A stretch of DNA of 64,000 nt from JAIXWP01 sp964428835. GTDB taxonomy: Bacteria; Bacteroidota; Bacteroidia; Flavobacteriales_D; Sanyastnellaceae. A program made the translations under genes and the position numbers. Positions within the stretch are counted from its first letter, which is position 1; the number at the start of each line of letters is the position of its first letter. A model generated the notes under the pieces. The model worked only from the letters and a program-made list of their open reading frames with translations, did not search any database and was not told the origin of the DNA. Location of the stretch: the NCBI GenBank assembly GCA_964428835.1, contig CAYRZQ010000010.1:1-64000 (forward strand), written 5' to 3'. Shown here piece after piece: positions 51,998-61,756 of the stretch.

Positions 51998-52498
51998 TTA
52001 TTTCAATGCGCTGATAGCAGCGTCGTAGTTGGGCTCTTGAGCGATTTCGGGAACTTGCTCTGTATATTTTACATTGCCTTCTTCATCCAAAATCACTACT
52101 GCACGGCTCATCAATCCTGCAAGTGGGCCATCAGTCATGTCCACATGATAGGACTTACTAAAGTTATCATCTACAAACTGAGAGGCGCCATGCACGTTTT
52201 GAAGACCTTCTGCTGCGCAAAAACGGTTGTGAGCAAACGGTAGATCTTTAGAAACGTTGAGAACTACAGTATTGTCGAGATTTGATGCGAGCTCGTTGAA
52301 TTTGCGAGCACTTGCAGCGCAGATACCTGTGTCGATGCTTGGGAATATATTTAACACCACACGCTTTCCTTTTAAGTCAGAAAGAGTTACGCGGCTGAGG
52401 TCGGTTTTAACCAAATTAAAATCTGGTGCTTTGCTGCCTACTGATGGAAGACTTCCTGCGGTATTTACAGTGTTTCCTTTAAATGTGATTTGTGCCAT
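51998..52498 (-). CDS. tpx: Thiol peroxidase (2-Cys)
   Basis: Reduces lipid and other hydroperoxides with electrons from thioredoxin. The 166-residue protein has the peroxidatic Cys60 in NIFPSIDTGICAAS and the resolving Cys94 in FAHNRFCAAEG, the normal atypical 2-Cys pair. Full length and well conserved. Confidence 0.96.
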   Translation of the reverse strand: MAQITFKGNTVNTAGSLPSVGSKAPDFNLVKTDLSRVTLSDLKGKRVVLNIFPSIDTGICAASARKFNELASNLDNTVVLNVSKDLPFAHNRFCAAEGLQNVHGASQFVDDNFSKSYHVDMTDGPLAGLMSRAVVILDEEGNVKYTEQVPEIAQEPNYDAAISALK

Positions 52499-52535
52499 AA
52501 TAATGAGTTTGTTTGTAAGACAAGCTTTAAACTTA

Positions 52536-55163
52536 TTAGTTCAAGCTTGATAATTTTTCTTCTAATAATTTGATTTTTGAAAGTGCGTCTGCTTGCTTCT
52601 TTCTTTCATTTTCCAAAACCTGAGCTGGAGCATTGTTGACGAATTTTTCATTCGACAATTTTACCTCAACAGATTTCAAGAAACCTTTAGCGTACGTTAA
52701 CTCTTCTTCAATCTTTTTCTTCTCTGCTTCAACGTCCACATTTGCGGTGAATGGAATGAAATACTCGCTGCCCTTGAGAATAAACGTAAAACATCCTGTT
52801 GGTTTGGTGTCGATGTATTCTATGCTTTCGATGTTGGTCAAATGTGCTAAAGCCGCGTCAAATGTCTTATTTGGCGTGCCCGCAGCATTTATTTTTAAAC
52901 TGATTTTCTCTTTGTTTGCAATGTTATTTTCTTTTCTAACGTTGCGAACGCCAATTACCGATTCCGAGAAAAGATCAAACGCTTCCAAAATTTCACCATT
53001 GTAGCTTTCAGAATTAGGCCATGGAGCAACGCAGATAGATTCGGTCGCATCTTTTCTTTCCTTCAATAATTGCCATATTTCTTCTGAAATAAAAGGCATG
53101 AATGGGTGGAGCACTTTCAATAACGCTTCGAAAATTTCAACCGTTTCATTGAAAGTTGTGCGATCCATTCCTGTGCCGTAGGGTGGCTTCACCATCTCAA
53201 GATACCAAGCGCAGAAGTCGTCCCACACCAGTTTGTAGGTAGTCATCAAGGCCTCGTTGATTCTGAACTTTTCATAATCATCATTGAGTTCAGAGAGCGT
53301 TTTTTGGAATTTGTTTTTCATCCAAGCCACTGCTACTTTTGAAGCCTCAGATTGGGCCAGGCTATCATCTATTTTCTCTTCCCAAGTCTTCACAAGTCGG
53401 AAAGCATTCCAAATTTTATTCGAGAAATTTCTTCCTTGTTCGCAGAGCGATTCATCAAACAATAAGTCATTACCGGCAGGTGAACTGAGCAGCATGCCTA
53501 CGCGCACGCCATCCGCACCAAACTTATCGATGAGGTCGAGTGGGTCGGGGCTATTGCCAAGTGATTTACTCATCTTTCGGCCCTGCTTGTCGCGCACGAT
53601 TCCGGTGTAGTAAACATTTTTAAATGGCAATTCGCCGCGATATTCATATCCTGCAATGATCATGCGCGCTACCCAGAAGAACATGATTTCCGGTGCCGTT
53701 ACAAGATCTGCGGTTGGGTAGTAATATTTTACTTCATCTTCACTGTAGAATCCGTCAAAAACACTGATCGGCCATAGCCACGAAGAGAACCATGTGTCCA
53801 ATACGTCAGGATCTTGATAGATGTCTTTTGCTTCTATCCCAGGATTTGTGGCTTTGAAAAGTTCAAGAGCTTCTGACTCTGTTTTGGCTACCACCACATT
53901 TCCATTTTGATCGTACCATGCAGGAATGCGGTGTCCCCACCACAATTGTCGAGAGATACACCAGTCTTTGATATTCTCCATCCAATTGCGATAGCTATTT
54001 TTAAACTTCGGCGGGAAGAAACGAATGTTGTCATTCATTACGTTGTCCAACGCAGGCTTGCTGATTTCTTTCATATCCACAAACCATTGCAACGACAAGC
54101 GCGGTTCAATTACAACGTCGGTGCGCTCGGAGAAACCAACCTTATTGATGTGCTCTTCGATTTTCGCAATTTGCCCAATCGCTTGTAAATCTTCAACGAT
54201 TTTAGAACGTACTTCAAAGCGATCCATACCTACATAGAGTTGGCCTGCCTCGCTGATGGTGCCGTCGGGGTTCATCATGTTTATGACTTCCAACTTGTGT
54301 TTTTCACCAAGAACGAAGTCGTTCATGTCGTGTGCTGGTGTCACTTTCAAACAACCCGTACCGAATTCCATTTCTACATATTCATCTGCAATGATTGGAA
54401 CGGCGCGGTTTACGAGAGGTACGATGGCTTTTTTACCATGCAAGTGCTTGTAGCGCTCATCCTTTGGATTTACGCAAATGGCAGTATCACCAAGGATGGT
54501 TTCTGGTCGAGTAGTGGCGATGATTACGAAGTCTTCACTGCCTTCGATTTTGTACTTAACATGATAGAGTTTGGAAGCAATTTCTTTATAGATTACTTCT
54601 TCATCGCTCAATGCAGTGAGGGCAGCGGGATCCCAGTTGATCATGCGCTCGCCGCGGTAAATCTTGCCCTTTTTATAGAGATCAAGAAAACAATCGATAA
54701 CACTATCGTAGTATTTCTCATCCATCGTGAAGCGTGTGCGATCCCAATCACAGCTTGCACCTAATTTTTTCAATTGCTCGAGAATGATACCACCATGTTT
54801 ATGCGTCCACTCCCAGGCATGTTTCAAGAATTCATCCCTCGAAAGGTCAGATTTTTTAATTCCTTCCTTGCGAAGCTTTTGAACCACCTTGGCTTCTGTC
54901 GCAATAGATGCGTGATCAGTTCCAGGTACCCATAGGGCATTATAGCCGCGCATACGAGCGCGACGAATCAATAAATCCTGAATCGTGTTATTGAGCATGT
55001 GACCCATGTGCAGCACACCTGTCACATTGGGTGGGGGAATTACTATCGTGTACGACTCGCGTTGGTCGGGTGTTGACTTAAAAAGCTGGTTGTCCATCCA
55101 GTACTTATACCACTTGGCCTCCGAGGCTATTGGATCGTATTTACTGGGAATTTCTTGCGCCAT
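52536..55163 (-). CDS. valS: Valine--tRNA ligase
   Basis: Class I synthetase of 875 residues. HIGH motif as HMGH (PPNVTGVLHMGHMLNN, about 43-58), the editing domain in the middle (TTRPETILGDTAICVNP), KMSKS in GRKMSKSLGNSPDP (about 525), the anticodon domain and a C-terminal coiled-coil (VDVEAEKKKIEEEL to the end) as usual. A perfect -7 box lies 20 bases upstream, so it is separated from the DUF58 operon. Confidence 0.97.
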   Translation of the reverse strand: MAQEIPSKYDPIASEAKWYKYWMDNQLFKSTPDQRESYTIVIPPPNVTGVLHMGHMLNNTIQDLLIRRARMRGYNALWVPGTDHASIATEAKVVQKLRKEGIKKSDLSRDEFLKHAWEWTHKHGGIILEQLKKLGASCDWDRTRFTMDEKYYDSVIDCFLDLYKKGKIYRGERMINWDPAALTALSDEEVIYKEIASKLYHVKYKIEGSEDFVIIATTRPETILGDTAICVNPKDERYKHLHGKKAIVPLVNRAVPIIADEYVEMEFGTGCLKVTPAHDMNDFVLGEKHKLEVINMMNPDGTISEAGQLYVGMDRFEVRSKIVEDLQAIGQIAKIEEHINKVGFSERTDVVIEPRLSLQWFVDMKEISKPALDNVMNDNIRFFPPKFKNSYRNWMENIKDWCISRQLWWGHRIPAWYDQNGNVVVAKTESEALELFKATNPGIEAKDIYQDPDVLDTWFSSWLWPISVFDGFYSEDEVKYYYPTADLVTAPEIMFFWVARMIIAGYEYRGELPFKNVYYTGIVRDKQGRKMSKSLGNSPDPLDLIDKFGADGVRVGMLLSSPAGNDLLFDESLCEQGRNFSNKIWNAFRLVKTWEEKIDDSLAQSEASKVAVAWMKNKFQKTLSELNDDYEKFRINEALMTTYKLVWDDFCAWYLEMVKPPYGTGMDRTTFNETVEIFEALLKVLHPFMPFISEEIWQLLKERKDATESICVAPWPNSESYNGEILEAFDLFSESVIGVRNVRKENNIANKEKISLKINAAGTPNKTFDAALAHLTNIESIEYIDTKPTGCFTFILKGSEYFIPFTANVDVEAEKKKIEEELTYAKGFLKSVEVKLSNEKFVNNAPAQVLENERKKQADALSKIKLLEEKLSSLN

Positions 55164-55182
55164 TTCATTTTGAATTTGAGCG

Positions 55183-55190
55183 CAAATATA
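55183..55190 (-). promoter_or_regulatory. -7 box for valS
   Basis: On the minus strand TATATTTG (55190-55183), perfect match, 19 bases before the valS ATG and within the 42-base spacer after the DUF58 gene. Confidence 0.6.
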
Positions 55191-55205
55191 AGCAATGAAA
55201 GGCGT

Positions 55206-56555
55206 TTAAATGAGGCCTCTTGCCTTGAGTTCAAGGTACTTGTTGACGGTATTCACACTCAAGTCTTCTGGCTTGCTCAAAATGGTCTGAATTCCATACT
55301 TGCGGAGCTTTGACACAATTTGCTTCTTTTCATTCAAGAGCTTTTGTGTTATAGTCTGAGCATAAATATCTGATACATATTCAGCTTTTCCTCTAATAAA
55401 ACTATGGAGTTCGGTATTTTCAAAAATCAACAGCACTAGCAAATGTTGCTTGTTTATTTTTTGTAAAAATGGCAGAGCTCTTTCCATTGCATACATGCTT
55501 TCAAAATTGGTGTAAAGCATGATAAGGCTTCTGCCCTTCACTATATTCTTTACACTTCGATAAAGCAGTTCATAATTCGCTTCAAAGGGTTGCGGTTTTT
55601 CATGATAAAGCGCATTCATTATTTTCTTCAGCTGAAGCTGGCTTCTTTCAGCTGGGATAGTACTTCCAATTGCATAGCTGAAAGTAATAAGCCCCGTTTT
55701 ATCATATTTTTTTAAAGCAATATTGGCAAGTACCAAAGAGGTGTTCACGCTGTAATCGAGCAAGCTCATGCCATTGAATGGCATGTGCATGTTTCGACTT
55801 TTGTCTATGATCATATAAACCTGCTGACTTCGCTCATCTTCATATTGGTTTACCATGAGGTTGTTTCTTCTTCCAGTGGCTTTCCAATTGATGCTGCGCA
55901 CATCATCGCCTTGGGTGTACTGCTTTATTTTTTCAAACTCATAGCTATGTCCAATTCGACGTATTTTCTTAATTCCATCAAATGAAGAAACTCTTGCGAA
56001 TGCCAGCAATTCGTACTTATTCATTTGAACTACCGATGGCATCACGGGCACCATTTCTTCTTCGGATGCAAGAATTCTTCGAGTCACTAACTGTAGGAAT
56101 GTGGAAACGTGGGCATTGAAACTTCCAAAGAAATATTCACCACGCTCTACTGGGCGCAATTTATATTCCATCAATCGCTCTTCACGTCCGAGTAAAGAAA
56201 GCTTGAATTGGAGCCCTCTCCATTGAAATTGGAAGGGTATCTCATCATACGCATCTATTCGCAGTTTGAGGTTCGTTTGATTCTTCACATTGATTCGAAT
56301 CACATTGTCGTCACCTAAAGAGAGCATTCTTCCAGCCTGGCGCTCAGCTGTAATCAATTGTTTTTTTGAAAAAAGAAGAATAGTCTCAACTGCTACAATT
56401 ACTCCTGCTAACGCGAGTAGATATGTCGCAACAAACATGAGTTTGGGAATGAAAAATCCCAAGAAGAAAATAAAAACAATAGCCAATAGAACCGCAAAAA
56501 ACCTGCGGCTCAGTTGGAATGCTTTAAGATATGATATGTTTTTGCCCTTGTTCAA
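55206..56555 (-). CDS. DUF58 domain membrane protein
   Basis: A 449-residue protein: two N-terminal hydrophobic helices (about 16-35 and 38-58), a beta-rich part, then a vWA-like domain with DUF58 core (DVRSINWKATGRRNNLMVNQYEDERSQQVYMIIDKS). The metal-site DxSxS is degenerate (DKSRN). Such proteins act beside MoxR-type ATPases, possibly as their membrane target. The start is TTG at 56555, directly after the MoxR stop. Last gene of the SpoIIM operon. Confidence 0.9.
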   Translation of the reverse strand: MNKGKNISYLKAFQLSRRFFAVLLAIVFIFFLGFFIPKLMFVATYLLALAGVIVAVETILLFSKKQLITAERQAGRMLSLGDDNVIRINVKNQTNLKLRIDAYDEIPFQFQWRGLQFKLSLLGREERLMEYKLRPVERGEYFFGSFNAHVSTFLQLVTRRILASEEEMVPVMPSVVQMNKYELLAFARVSSFDGIKKIRRIGHSYEFEKIKQYTQGDDVRSINWKATGRRNNLMVNQYEDERSQQVYMIIDKSRNMHMPFNGMSLLDYSVNTSLVLANIALKKYDKTGLITFSYAIGSTIPAERSQLQLKKIMNALYHEKPQPFEANYELLYRSVKNIVKGRSLIMLYTNFESMYAMERALPFLQKINKQHLLVLLIFENTELHSFIRGKAEYVSDIYAQTITQKLLNEKKQIVSKLRKYGIQTILSKPEDLSVNTVNKYLELKARGLI

Positions 56556-57593
56556 TTATCGAGGAACTTCAACATTTTCGAGAATATTCTTGATGATGTC
56601 TTCCACCGTAAATCCTTCCATTTCACGCTCATGACTTACTACAAGTCGGTGATTCAGGACAGGTAAAGCAACAATTTTAATATCGTCTGGTGTCACAAAT
56701 TCTCGTCCACGAATTGCAGCTAGAGCTTTGGCTGTTTTAATAATAGCCAAAGAGGCGCGGGGAGAAGCTCCCATGAATAAATCGCCGTTGTTTCTGGTAT
56801 TATTGATTACTGCGGCGATATATTTCAATAGTTCTGGACGTACATATATTTTTTCTACAAGCTTACTAAAGTTACTAATGTCACTGGGATGAAGCACTTT
56901 ATCTACGTGTGTGGTGTGGCGGGCATCAAAATCAGCATGGAATTTTTCAATAATTGCCAATTCTTGCTCAAGGCTGGGATATGATAGTTTTAATCTGAAA
57001 ACAAAACGGTCGAGCTCTGCCTCTGGCAAACTATAAGTTCCTTCTTGTTCAATTGGATTTTGAGTTGCAATCACAAAGAAGGGCTGACTCATGAGGTACG
57101 TTTCCCCATCGTAGGTAATTTGTTTTTCCTCCATTACTTCCATCAACGCTGCTTGAGTTTTGGCAGGAGATCGGTTGATTTCATCGATTAATATTATATT
57201 GGAAAAAATGGGACCTTTGCGGAAATAGAAATTGGATTCTTTGACATTGAATACTGATGTACCAGTAACATCGGTTGGCATCAAATCTGGCGTAAACTGT
57301 ATCCTACTGAATCCTGCGTCGATTGTTTTCGCCAGAAGTTTTGCTGTGAGTGTTTTTGCGATTCCAGGCAAACCCTCAAGCAATACGTGGCCTCCTGTAA
57401 TCATTGCAGCCATGAGCATATCAATGGTGTTTTCCTGGCCTATTACAACTTTAGATATTTCACCCTTTACCCGATCCACAGATTCGAATATTGGACGCAC
57501 ATCCACACGGTGCTCGGTCATGAGCCCTTGAGCCCATTCACTGGTGTAAACTGGTGTAGATTCTGGTTGGGGTTCTTGATTCAATTCGCTCAT
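56556..57593 (-). CDS. MoxR-family AAA+ ATPase
   Basis: A 345-residue chaperone-like ATPase. Walker A is GLPGIAKT (the MoxR form, about 76-83), Walker B ILIDEINRSPAK, sensor 1 ATQNPIEQEGTYSLPEAELDRF, and the C-terminal lid with GASPRASLAI. Two-base spacing from DUF4350 and abutting DUF58 show co-translation. MoxR proteins are thought to remodel a partner, usually one carrying a vWA domain; here DUF58 is the candidate. Confidence 0.95.
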   Translation of the reverse strand: MSELNQEPQPESTPVYTSEWAQGLMTEHRVDVRPIFESVDRVKGEISKVVIGQENTIDMLMAAMITGGHVLLEGLPGIAKTLTAKLLAKTIDAGFSRIQFTPDLMPTDVTGTSVFNVKESNFYFRKGPIFSNIILIDEINRSPAKTQAALMEVMEEKQITYDGETYLMSQPFFVIATQNPIEQEGTYSLPEAELDRFVFRLKLSYPSLEQELAIIEKFHADFDARHTTHVDKVLHPSDISNFSKLVEKIYVRPELLKYIAAVINNTRNNGDLFMGASPRASLAIIKTAKALAAIRGREFVTPDDIKIVALPVLNHRLVVSHEREMEGFTVEDIIKNILENVEVPR

Positions 57594-57595
57594 GG

Positions 57596-59137
57596 CTATT
57601 TGCTGGATTTATAAAATTCTTCTAATTTATGATGAAAGGATAGCATCGCTGGAGTGTCAACTTTATCCAAATTTTTAAAGTATCCTTCTGCTTTTATTAT
57701 TGATTTAATCAACTCAACGTTGGTGTTTGTTTTAACGGCGATGGATCGAATAGCTGCGTCATCGTCCCAAGTTATATTCTTGGGTAAATGGATATTAAAT
57801 CGATCCCGAAGATAGAATTTGAATTGATCAGATTTGAGTTGAATAAGTTGTTTGTGATCCGTTTGTGACAGAAACAGCTGAGCAATCACTTCTGCATATT
57901 CTATGCTGGTATTTTCCTTTTTAACTGCGATTGGAATTGGTCTTTGCTTGCGTTTTGCTCCGAAGAGTAGGTATAGTAAAACTCCTGCCAGCAATAAATA
58001 CCACCCTTTCCGAAGTGAAGGTTCGCTTAGGATGAATTCCATAGGGCCTTCCTCGGCAACTGATGGACTGTTGGAATCATTGATTTCCGTGTAGTCGAAG
58101 TACCTGTTATCTTCTGACCAGTATATCTTTCCTGTGCCCAATTCATCAAAGACTGAGCGCGCATAATTCATCTTCTTTTCGTCCAGGAGATGGTAATTTG
58201 AAAATGCTACAGGATTGAGGTGCAAGTAAAATGTTCCCTTGCCGAAACTTACTTTTATAAAATTGGGATATACAAATTCCGGATTGGAAGCGTCGGATCG
58301 AACAACGCCTAGAATTTCAATTTTATCTTTTGGAATGAATTCAAATAGAGTAGTATTAAACGCCCACCATTCCCAGTATACCGGTTCGAAATCTATAATT
58401 AATTCATGCGTATATTTTGTTTTATCAAGGCAAATTAATTCACCATTCCAGTAACTTTGAAATACAGAGGTGTCTTCTTCATTTTTACATATAAACTTAG
58501 ATACAATAGTTTCGCTGGTGAAGCTTTCTAGATATTGAAGTTGAGTCAAATAATACAAAGAGTCGTAGGGCTCTTCTTCATAGTCTTCATAGGCGGGGGT
58601 TGTAGCCTCTTCGTCGTATGTCTCTGGCTCGCCATCATAAATATCATACGGATCTTCCAGAATTAATGTGTCCTCGATTGCCGCTGTTTGTTCTTCAATT
58701 ATTCCAAGATTTTTTAAAGCTTCTGAGTGGCTTTCGGGAGATTCCTTCGCCAACTTCATCAGCATACTCGCAAGCAGACGCGCATCGATGCGATTGGCGA
58801 TGATATAGGCATTGTTTCCATCTGCTACAAAATTCACAATCGAGTCAATGTCACGCATGGAAGTTTGTAAAGCCTCCCCAATGAAAACATAATTATCACC
58901 ACCATTTTTATTCTCTTTCAGATCTCTATAGGTGCTATCTTTTATAAAGGTAAATTCTGAGTTTGCAGAATTTTTTTCCAAAAGGGTTTTTACAATATGA
59001 GTTCCATAAGGCTCTTTGCTGTCGTAGCGATAATTTTGACTCCAATCGACTTCATTATTCATATAAAAAAATAAAACACCACCAAGTAGTAGCATGAGCG
59101 CTACTATGACGACTATTATGGTGTTGTTATTTTTCAA
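57596..59137 (-). CDS. DUF4350 domain membrane protein
   Basis: A 513-residue protein with an N-terminal helix (about 7-25), an exposed domain resembling amidotransferase-like DUF4350 (SKEPYGTHIVKTLL, FIGEALQTSMRDIDSIVNFVADGNNAYIIANR), an acidic low-complexity insert (about 160-190, rich in Glu, Asp, Tyr), another helix near 385-400 and a cytoplasmic tail. The start is TTG at 59137 in a TTGA overlap with DUF4129. Function unknown; position makes it a structural or sensing part of the MoxR system. Confidence 0.88.
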   Translation of the reverse strand: MKNNNTIIVVIVALMLLLGGVLFFYMNNEVDWSQNYRYDSKEPYGTHIVKTLLEKNSANSEFTFIKDSTYRDLKENKNGGDNYVFIGEALQTSMRDIDSIVNFVADGNNAYIIANRIDARLLASMLMKLAKESPESHSEALKNLGIIEEQTAAIEDTLILEDPYDIYDGEPETYDEEATTPAYEDYEEEPYDSLYYLTQLQYLESFTSETIVSKFICKNEEDTSVFQSYWNGELICLDKTKYTHELIIDFEPVYWEWWAFNTTLFEFIPKDKIEILGVVRSDASNPEFVYPNFIKVSFGKGTFYLHLNPVAFSNYHLLDEKKMNYARSVFDELGTGKIYWSEDNRYFDYTEINDSNSPSVAEEGPMEFILSEPSLRKGWYLLLAGVLLYLLFGAKRKQRPIPIAVKKENTSIEYAEVIAQLFLSQTDHKQLIQLKSDQFKFYLRDRFNIHLPKNITWDDDAAIRSIAVKTNTNVELIKSIIKAEGYFKNLDKVDTPAMLSFHHKLEEFYKSSK

Positions 59138-59811
59138 GAAGAAAGTTTATTTTTAAATAAATTAAATTGCGATTGAAGTTGACCGAATTGTTCTTTTGTA
59201 ATTTTCTGATCACCATACCAAACAATCTCGAATACCAAGGTTAAATCCCTGAAATGAGTATAGTTTGGTTTTTGTCGGGTTTCGTTTAGAAAATCTTGAT
59301 TTGTTTTGTCTTTTTTCCAAAGAATCCAAGAGCTTTCGTGCATTTTCTGTAGCAGTTGCAAGAATAATATTCTTACCGCCACACGATAATCTTCTTTTTC
59401 CAGCGCGAGTTTTAAATATTTATCGAAGTCTGATTCCAATACCTCCTCTTCCAATCTTGCGAGCTGAAAATCTAAGTCTGCTGTTATTTTTTTATCTGAA
59501 ACATGAGATCCTTTTAATAAATAAATCAATGCTATTATTAGCAGTATAATGACCAGCGTAATTATAAAGAATTTAGCGGCGGGGCGGTCTAACCAGTCAA
59601 AACTCCAGAATGAATTGTCTTGGGCAAATTCGATCTCATCAAATTCTAATTCTACTTTCTTTTTTTCTTTTTTTATGTATTCAATATCTTCTTTCGTTTC
59701 AAGCCACGTCTGATTGGTCCAAACGCGGGAAGAGTCGCTCTGAGCCGCAGAGACAAGAGTCGTGATAAATAAAATCACTGATAGAAAAAATATTTTATAC
59801 CTCTTTCTCAA
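59134..59811 (-). CDS. DUF4129 domain membrane protein
   Basis: A 225-residue protein: a likely signal or first helix (about 8-22), a mid helix (about 76-96, FFIITLVIILLIIALIYLL), and the DUF4129 C-terminal domain (YRVAVRILFLQLLQKMHESSWILWKKDKTNQDFL). TTG start at 59811, inside the end of the SpoIIM-like gene (17-base overlap). DUF4129 also occurs in transglutaminase-type proteins, but no such domain is present here. Confidence 0.87.
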   Translation of the reverse strand: MRKRYKIFFLSVILFITTLVSAAQSDSSRVWTNQTWLETKEDIEYIKKEKKKVELEFDEIEFAQDNSFWSFDWLDRPAAKFFIITLVIILLIIALIYLLKGSHVSDKKITADLDFQLARLEEEVLESDFDKYLKLALEKEDYRVAVRILFLQLLQKMHESSWILWKKDKTNQDFLNETRQKPNYTHFRDLTLVFEIVWYGDQKITKEQFGQLQSQFNLFKNKLSS

Positions 59812-61708
59812 TGCCGTAAGCTCTTTTACTTAATCCAATTTTTTTGATTGATTCAATCAAAGAAGAAGATGTTGCGATTTCTCTTCCGCTATAAAACAAA
59901 AGATAACTGGAAATAATGTTGAATGAAATAACGAAAATTAACCCGAATATCACTAGGAGAGAATAAAGTATGAATGGGATTTCAGGAGCAATTGTCCAAG
60001 AACTGGGAATGTTCATTTGAACAAATTCAAAAAATAACCAAATTAAATTTACAGGACGTCCCGTGAATATAAATCCGAATATTGTCAGAACGAAACCATT
60101 TAATACCAACAAAACGATCCATTGAATGCCGTGTATGCTCCAGAAATTACCAATGGTTTTCCAAAAATTAAAACGAATAATGTTTCCAAATGCATGTTTA
60201 GAACTGAGTAGAAAACAGTCAGCAATCCAAGCAGATACAAGCCACATTAGGCAGATAGGCCAGAGGAAAACGAGTATGAAAAATGTAGTTGCACTGCCTA
60301 GTTCCAACGTACAGAATATAATTGCGGTTACGATAAGTGCATTTATAAATTGAAGGAGAATTTTTTTTGGTAACTCGTGTTTGCAGGCCTTACTTGTCAA
60401 TATCAAAAAGGAAACTAATGAGGTTGCAATGGCTGGAATTCCAACGCCATAGAAGACGAGATTATCTATATCGCTAAATAACATCATATACGGCGTCCAA
60501 GGCCAGAAGAAGAACAAAAAACTAAACTCGATAAACTCATTTAATTGAAATAATGAACTAAGAACCCAATCTGTTTTTAGGCCAAGCGTGAAAGTGAGAA
60601 TGGTTGCCATAAAAAGGGAGACAAGACTCAGTGGTTTCGCCAATTTTAAGACGATGGCAAATGTTTCATTGAATATTTGCCCAGTTGATTTGATTATGTT
60701 GAAGTTTATGCTCGTTTTATTATTTAATGATATCTCTTCTTCATTAATTGAAGCAAAAGCACCTTTTTTGTTTCTGTAATATGGATACCATACAAAATAA
60801 CCAATTACGATAGCGGCAGACATCAAAATAGATAATGCCCTCAAGAAATTGGGCAAGGCTGTGAATCTTGTTAAAAATGACTCGATGAATGCTGCGTACA
60901 GGAGAAAAAGAAACACGGGAATCATTACTTTAATTCCACTGCGCGCTTGCATTATCATAGATTCGAGTCGGGAGTAAGTACCTGGGAATAAAATCCCTTT
61001 GGCTATCATAAAACCTGCGGCACCTGAGAGTACAATCATGCTAAGTTCTAATGTGCCATGTTGCATAACTGTTAGAACGCTTTCGGTCGCCAAATCTCGC
61101 TTGAAAAAGAAATGCATGAATGCTCCAAACATTATTCCGTTGGAGAGTAGAAGGTAGGCCGTTCCAACGCCACAGAAAAGACCTAGTACGAATGCGGCGA
61201 GGCTAATTTGAATATTATTGATAGCGATTCGGAAAAACATTTCTATTGGATCCGATGATTTATACACCTTCATTGGATCGCCCTCGGAAATAAATTGCTC
61301 CGTCATTTCAACGTAACCATCGCTCAAAACGATTCTTGCGAAATCTGGATAGTACATGTCTGAAAAAACACCAATTGAAATACCAAGTGAAAACAGAAGA
61401 AAAGAGTATAAGAGCGGTAGGCGACCATTCCAAAGCGCCGCGGGAAGATCTGTAGACCAGAAGCCTCGTTTATTGCTTTTGCGGTCGCGTTTGTTCTTGT
61501 AAATCTGAGAGTGTATTTTTTGGGATACACTGTTGAGATAAACTTTAACAGACCTATTGGGGTAATAGGTTTGAGCATAGCTCAAGTCATCTGTTAATTC
61601 AACAAAAAGCGAAGTCAGTCGGTCGGGATCTTTTTCATCTGATTTCAGAACCTCTTCGAACTCTTTCCATTTTTCCTTATTTTGCGCAATGAAATCTGTC
61701 TCTTGCAT
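59795..61708 (-). CDS. SpoIIM-like membrane protein fused to a second multi-helix domain
   Basis: First gene of the MoxR operon. The 637 residues exceed the 320 common for Bacteroidota SpoIIM-like proteins. Residues 1-95 are cytoplasmic; about 105-320 carry the SpoIIM/DUF95 membrane part (FRIAINNIQISLAAFVLGLFCGVGTAYLLLSNGIMFGAFMHFF); about 355-620 hold another six to eight helices that I cannot place in a family. The second half may be a membrane protein separate in relatives and fused here. A real sporulation role is very unlikely. Divergent from RDD with a mirrored promoter between them. Confidence 0.87.
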   Translation of the reverse strand: MQETDFIAQNKEKWKEFEEVLKSDEKDPDRLTSLFVELTDDLSYAQTYYPNRSVKVYLNSVSQKIHSQIYKNKRDRKSNKRGFWSTDLPAALWNGRLPLLYSFLLFSLGISIGVFSDMYYPDFARIVLSDGYVEMTEQFISEGDPMKVYKSSDPIEMFFRIAINNIQISLAAFVLGLFCGVGTAYLLLSNGIMFGAFMHFFFKRDLATESVLTVMQHGTLELSMIVLSGAAGFMIAKGILFPGTYSRLESMIMQARSGIKVMIPVFLFLLYAAFIESFLTRFTALPNFLRALSILMSAAIVIGYFVWYPYYRNKKGAFASINEEEISLNNKTSINFNIIKSTGQIFNETFAIVLKLAKPLSLVSLFMATILTFTLGLKTDWVLSSLFQLNEFIEFSFLFFFWPWTPYMMLFSDIDNLVFYGVGIPAIATSLVSFLILTSKACKHELPKKILLQFINALIVTAIIFCTLELGSATTFFILVFLWPICLMWLVSAWIADCFLLSSKHAFGNIIRFNFWKTIGNFWSIHGIQWIVLLVLNGFVLTIFGFIFTGRPVNLIWLFFEFVQMNIPSSWTIAPEIPFILYSLLVIFGLIFVISFNIISSYLLFYSGREIATSSSLIESIKKIGLSKRAYGIEKEV

Positions 61709-61712
61709 ATAG

Positions 61713-61740
61713 TACTTTCGCCTGAGGCCTGACGAAAGTA
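61713..61740. promoter_or_regulatory. Mirrored promoter boxes between SpoIIM and RDD genes
   Basis: TACTTTCG (61713-61720) and its reverse complement CGAAAGTA (61733-61740) form a perfect eight-base inverted repeat around 12 bases containing AGGCCT. Each arm is a one-mismatch -7 box pointing at one of the two divergent genes (36 and 24 bases to their starts). It may be an overlapping divergent promoter or a repressor site. Confidence 0.6.
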
Positions 61741-61756
61741 ATGAATAATTTGATTG

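Noticed and set aside
59795..61708. Sporulation function from the SpoIIM label
   Set aside because: Bacteroidota do not sporulate; the domain name is historical and no other sporulation gene is present.
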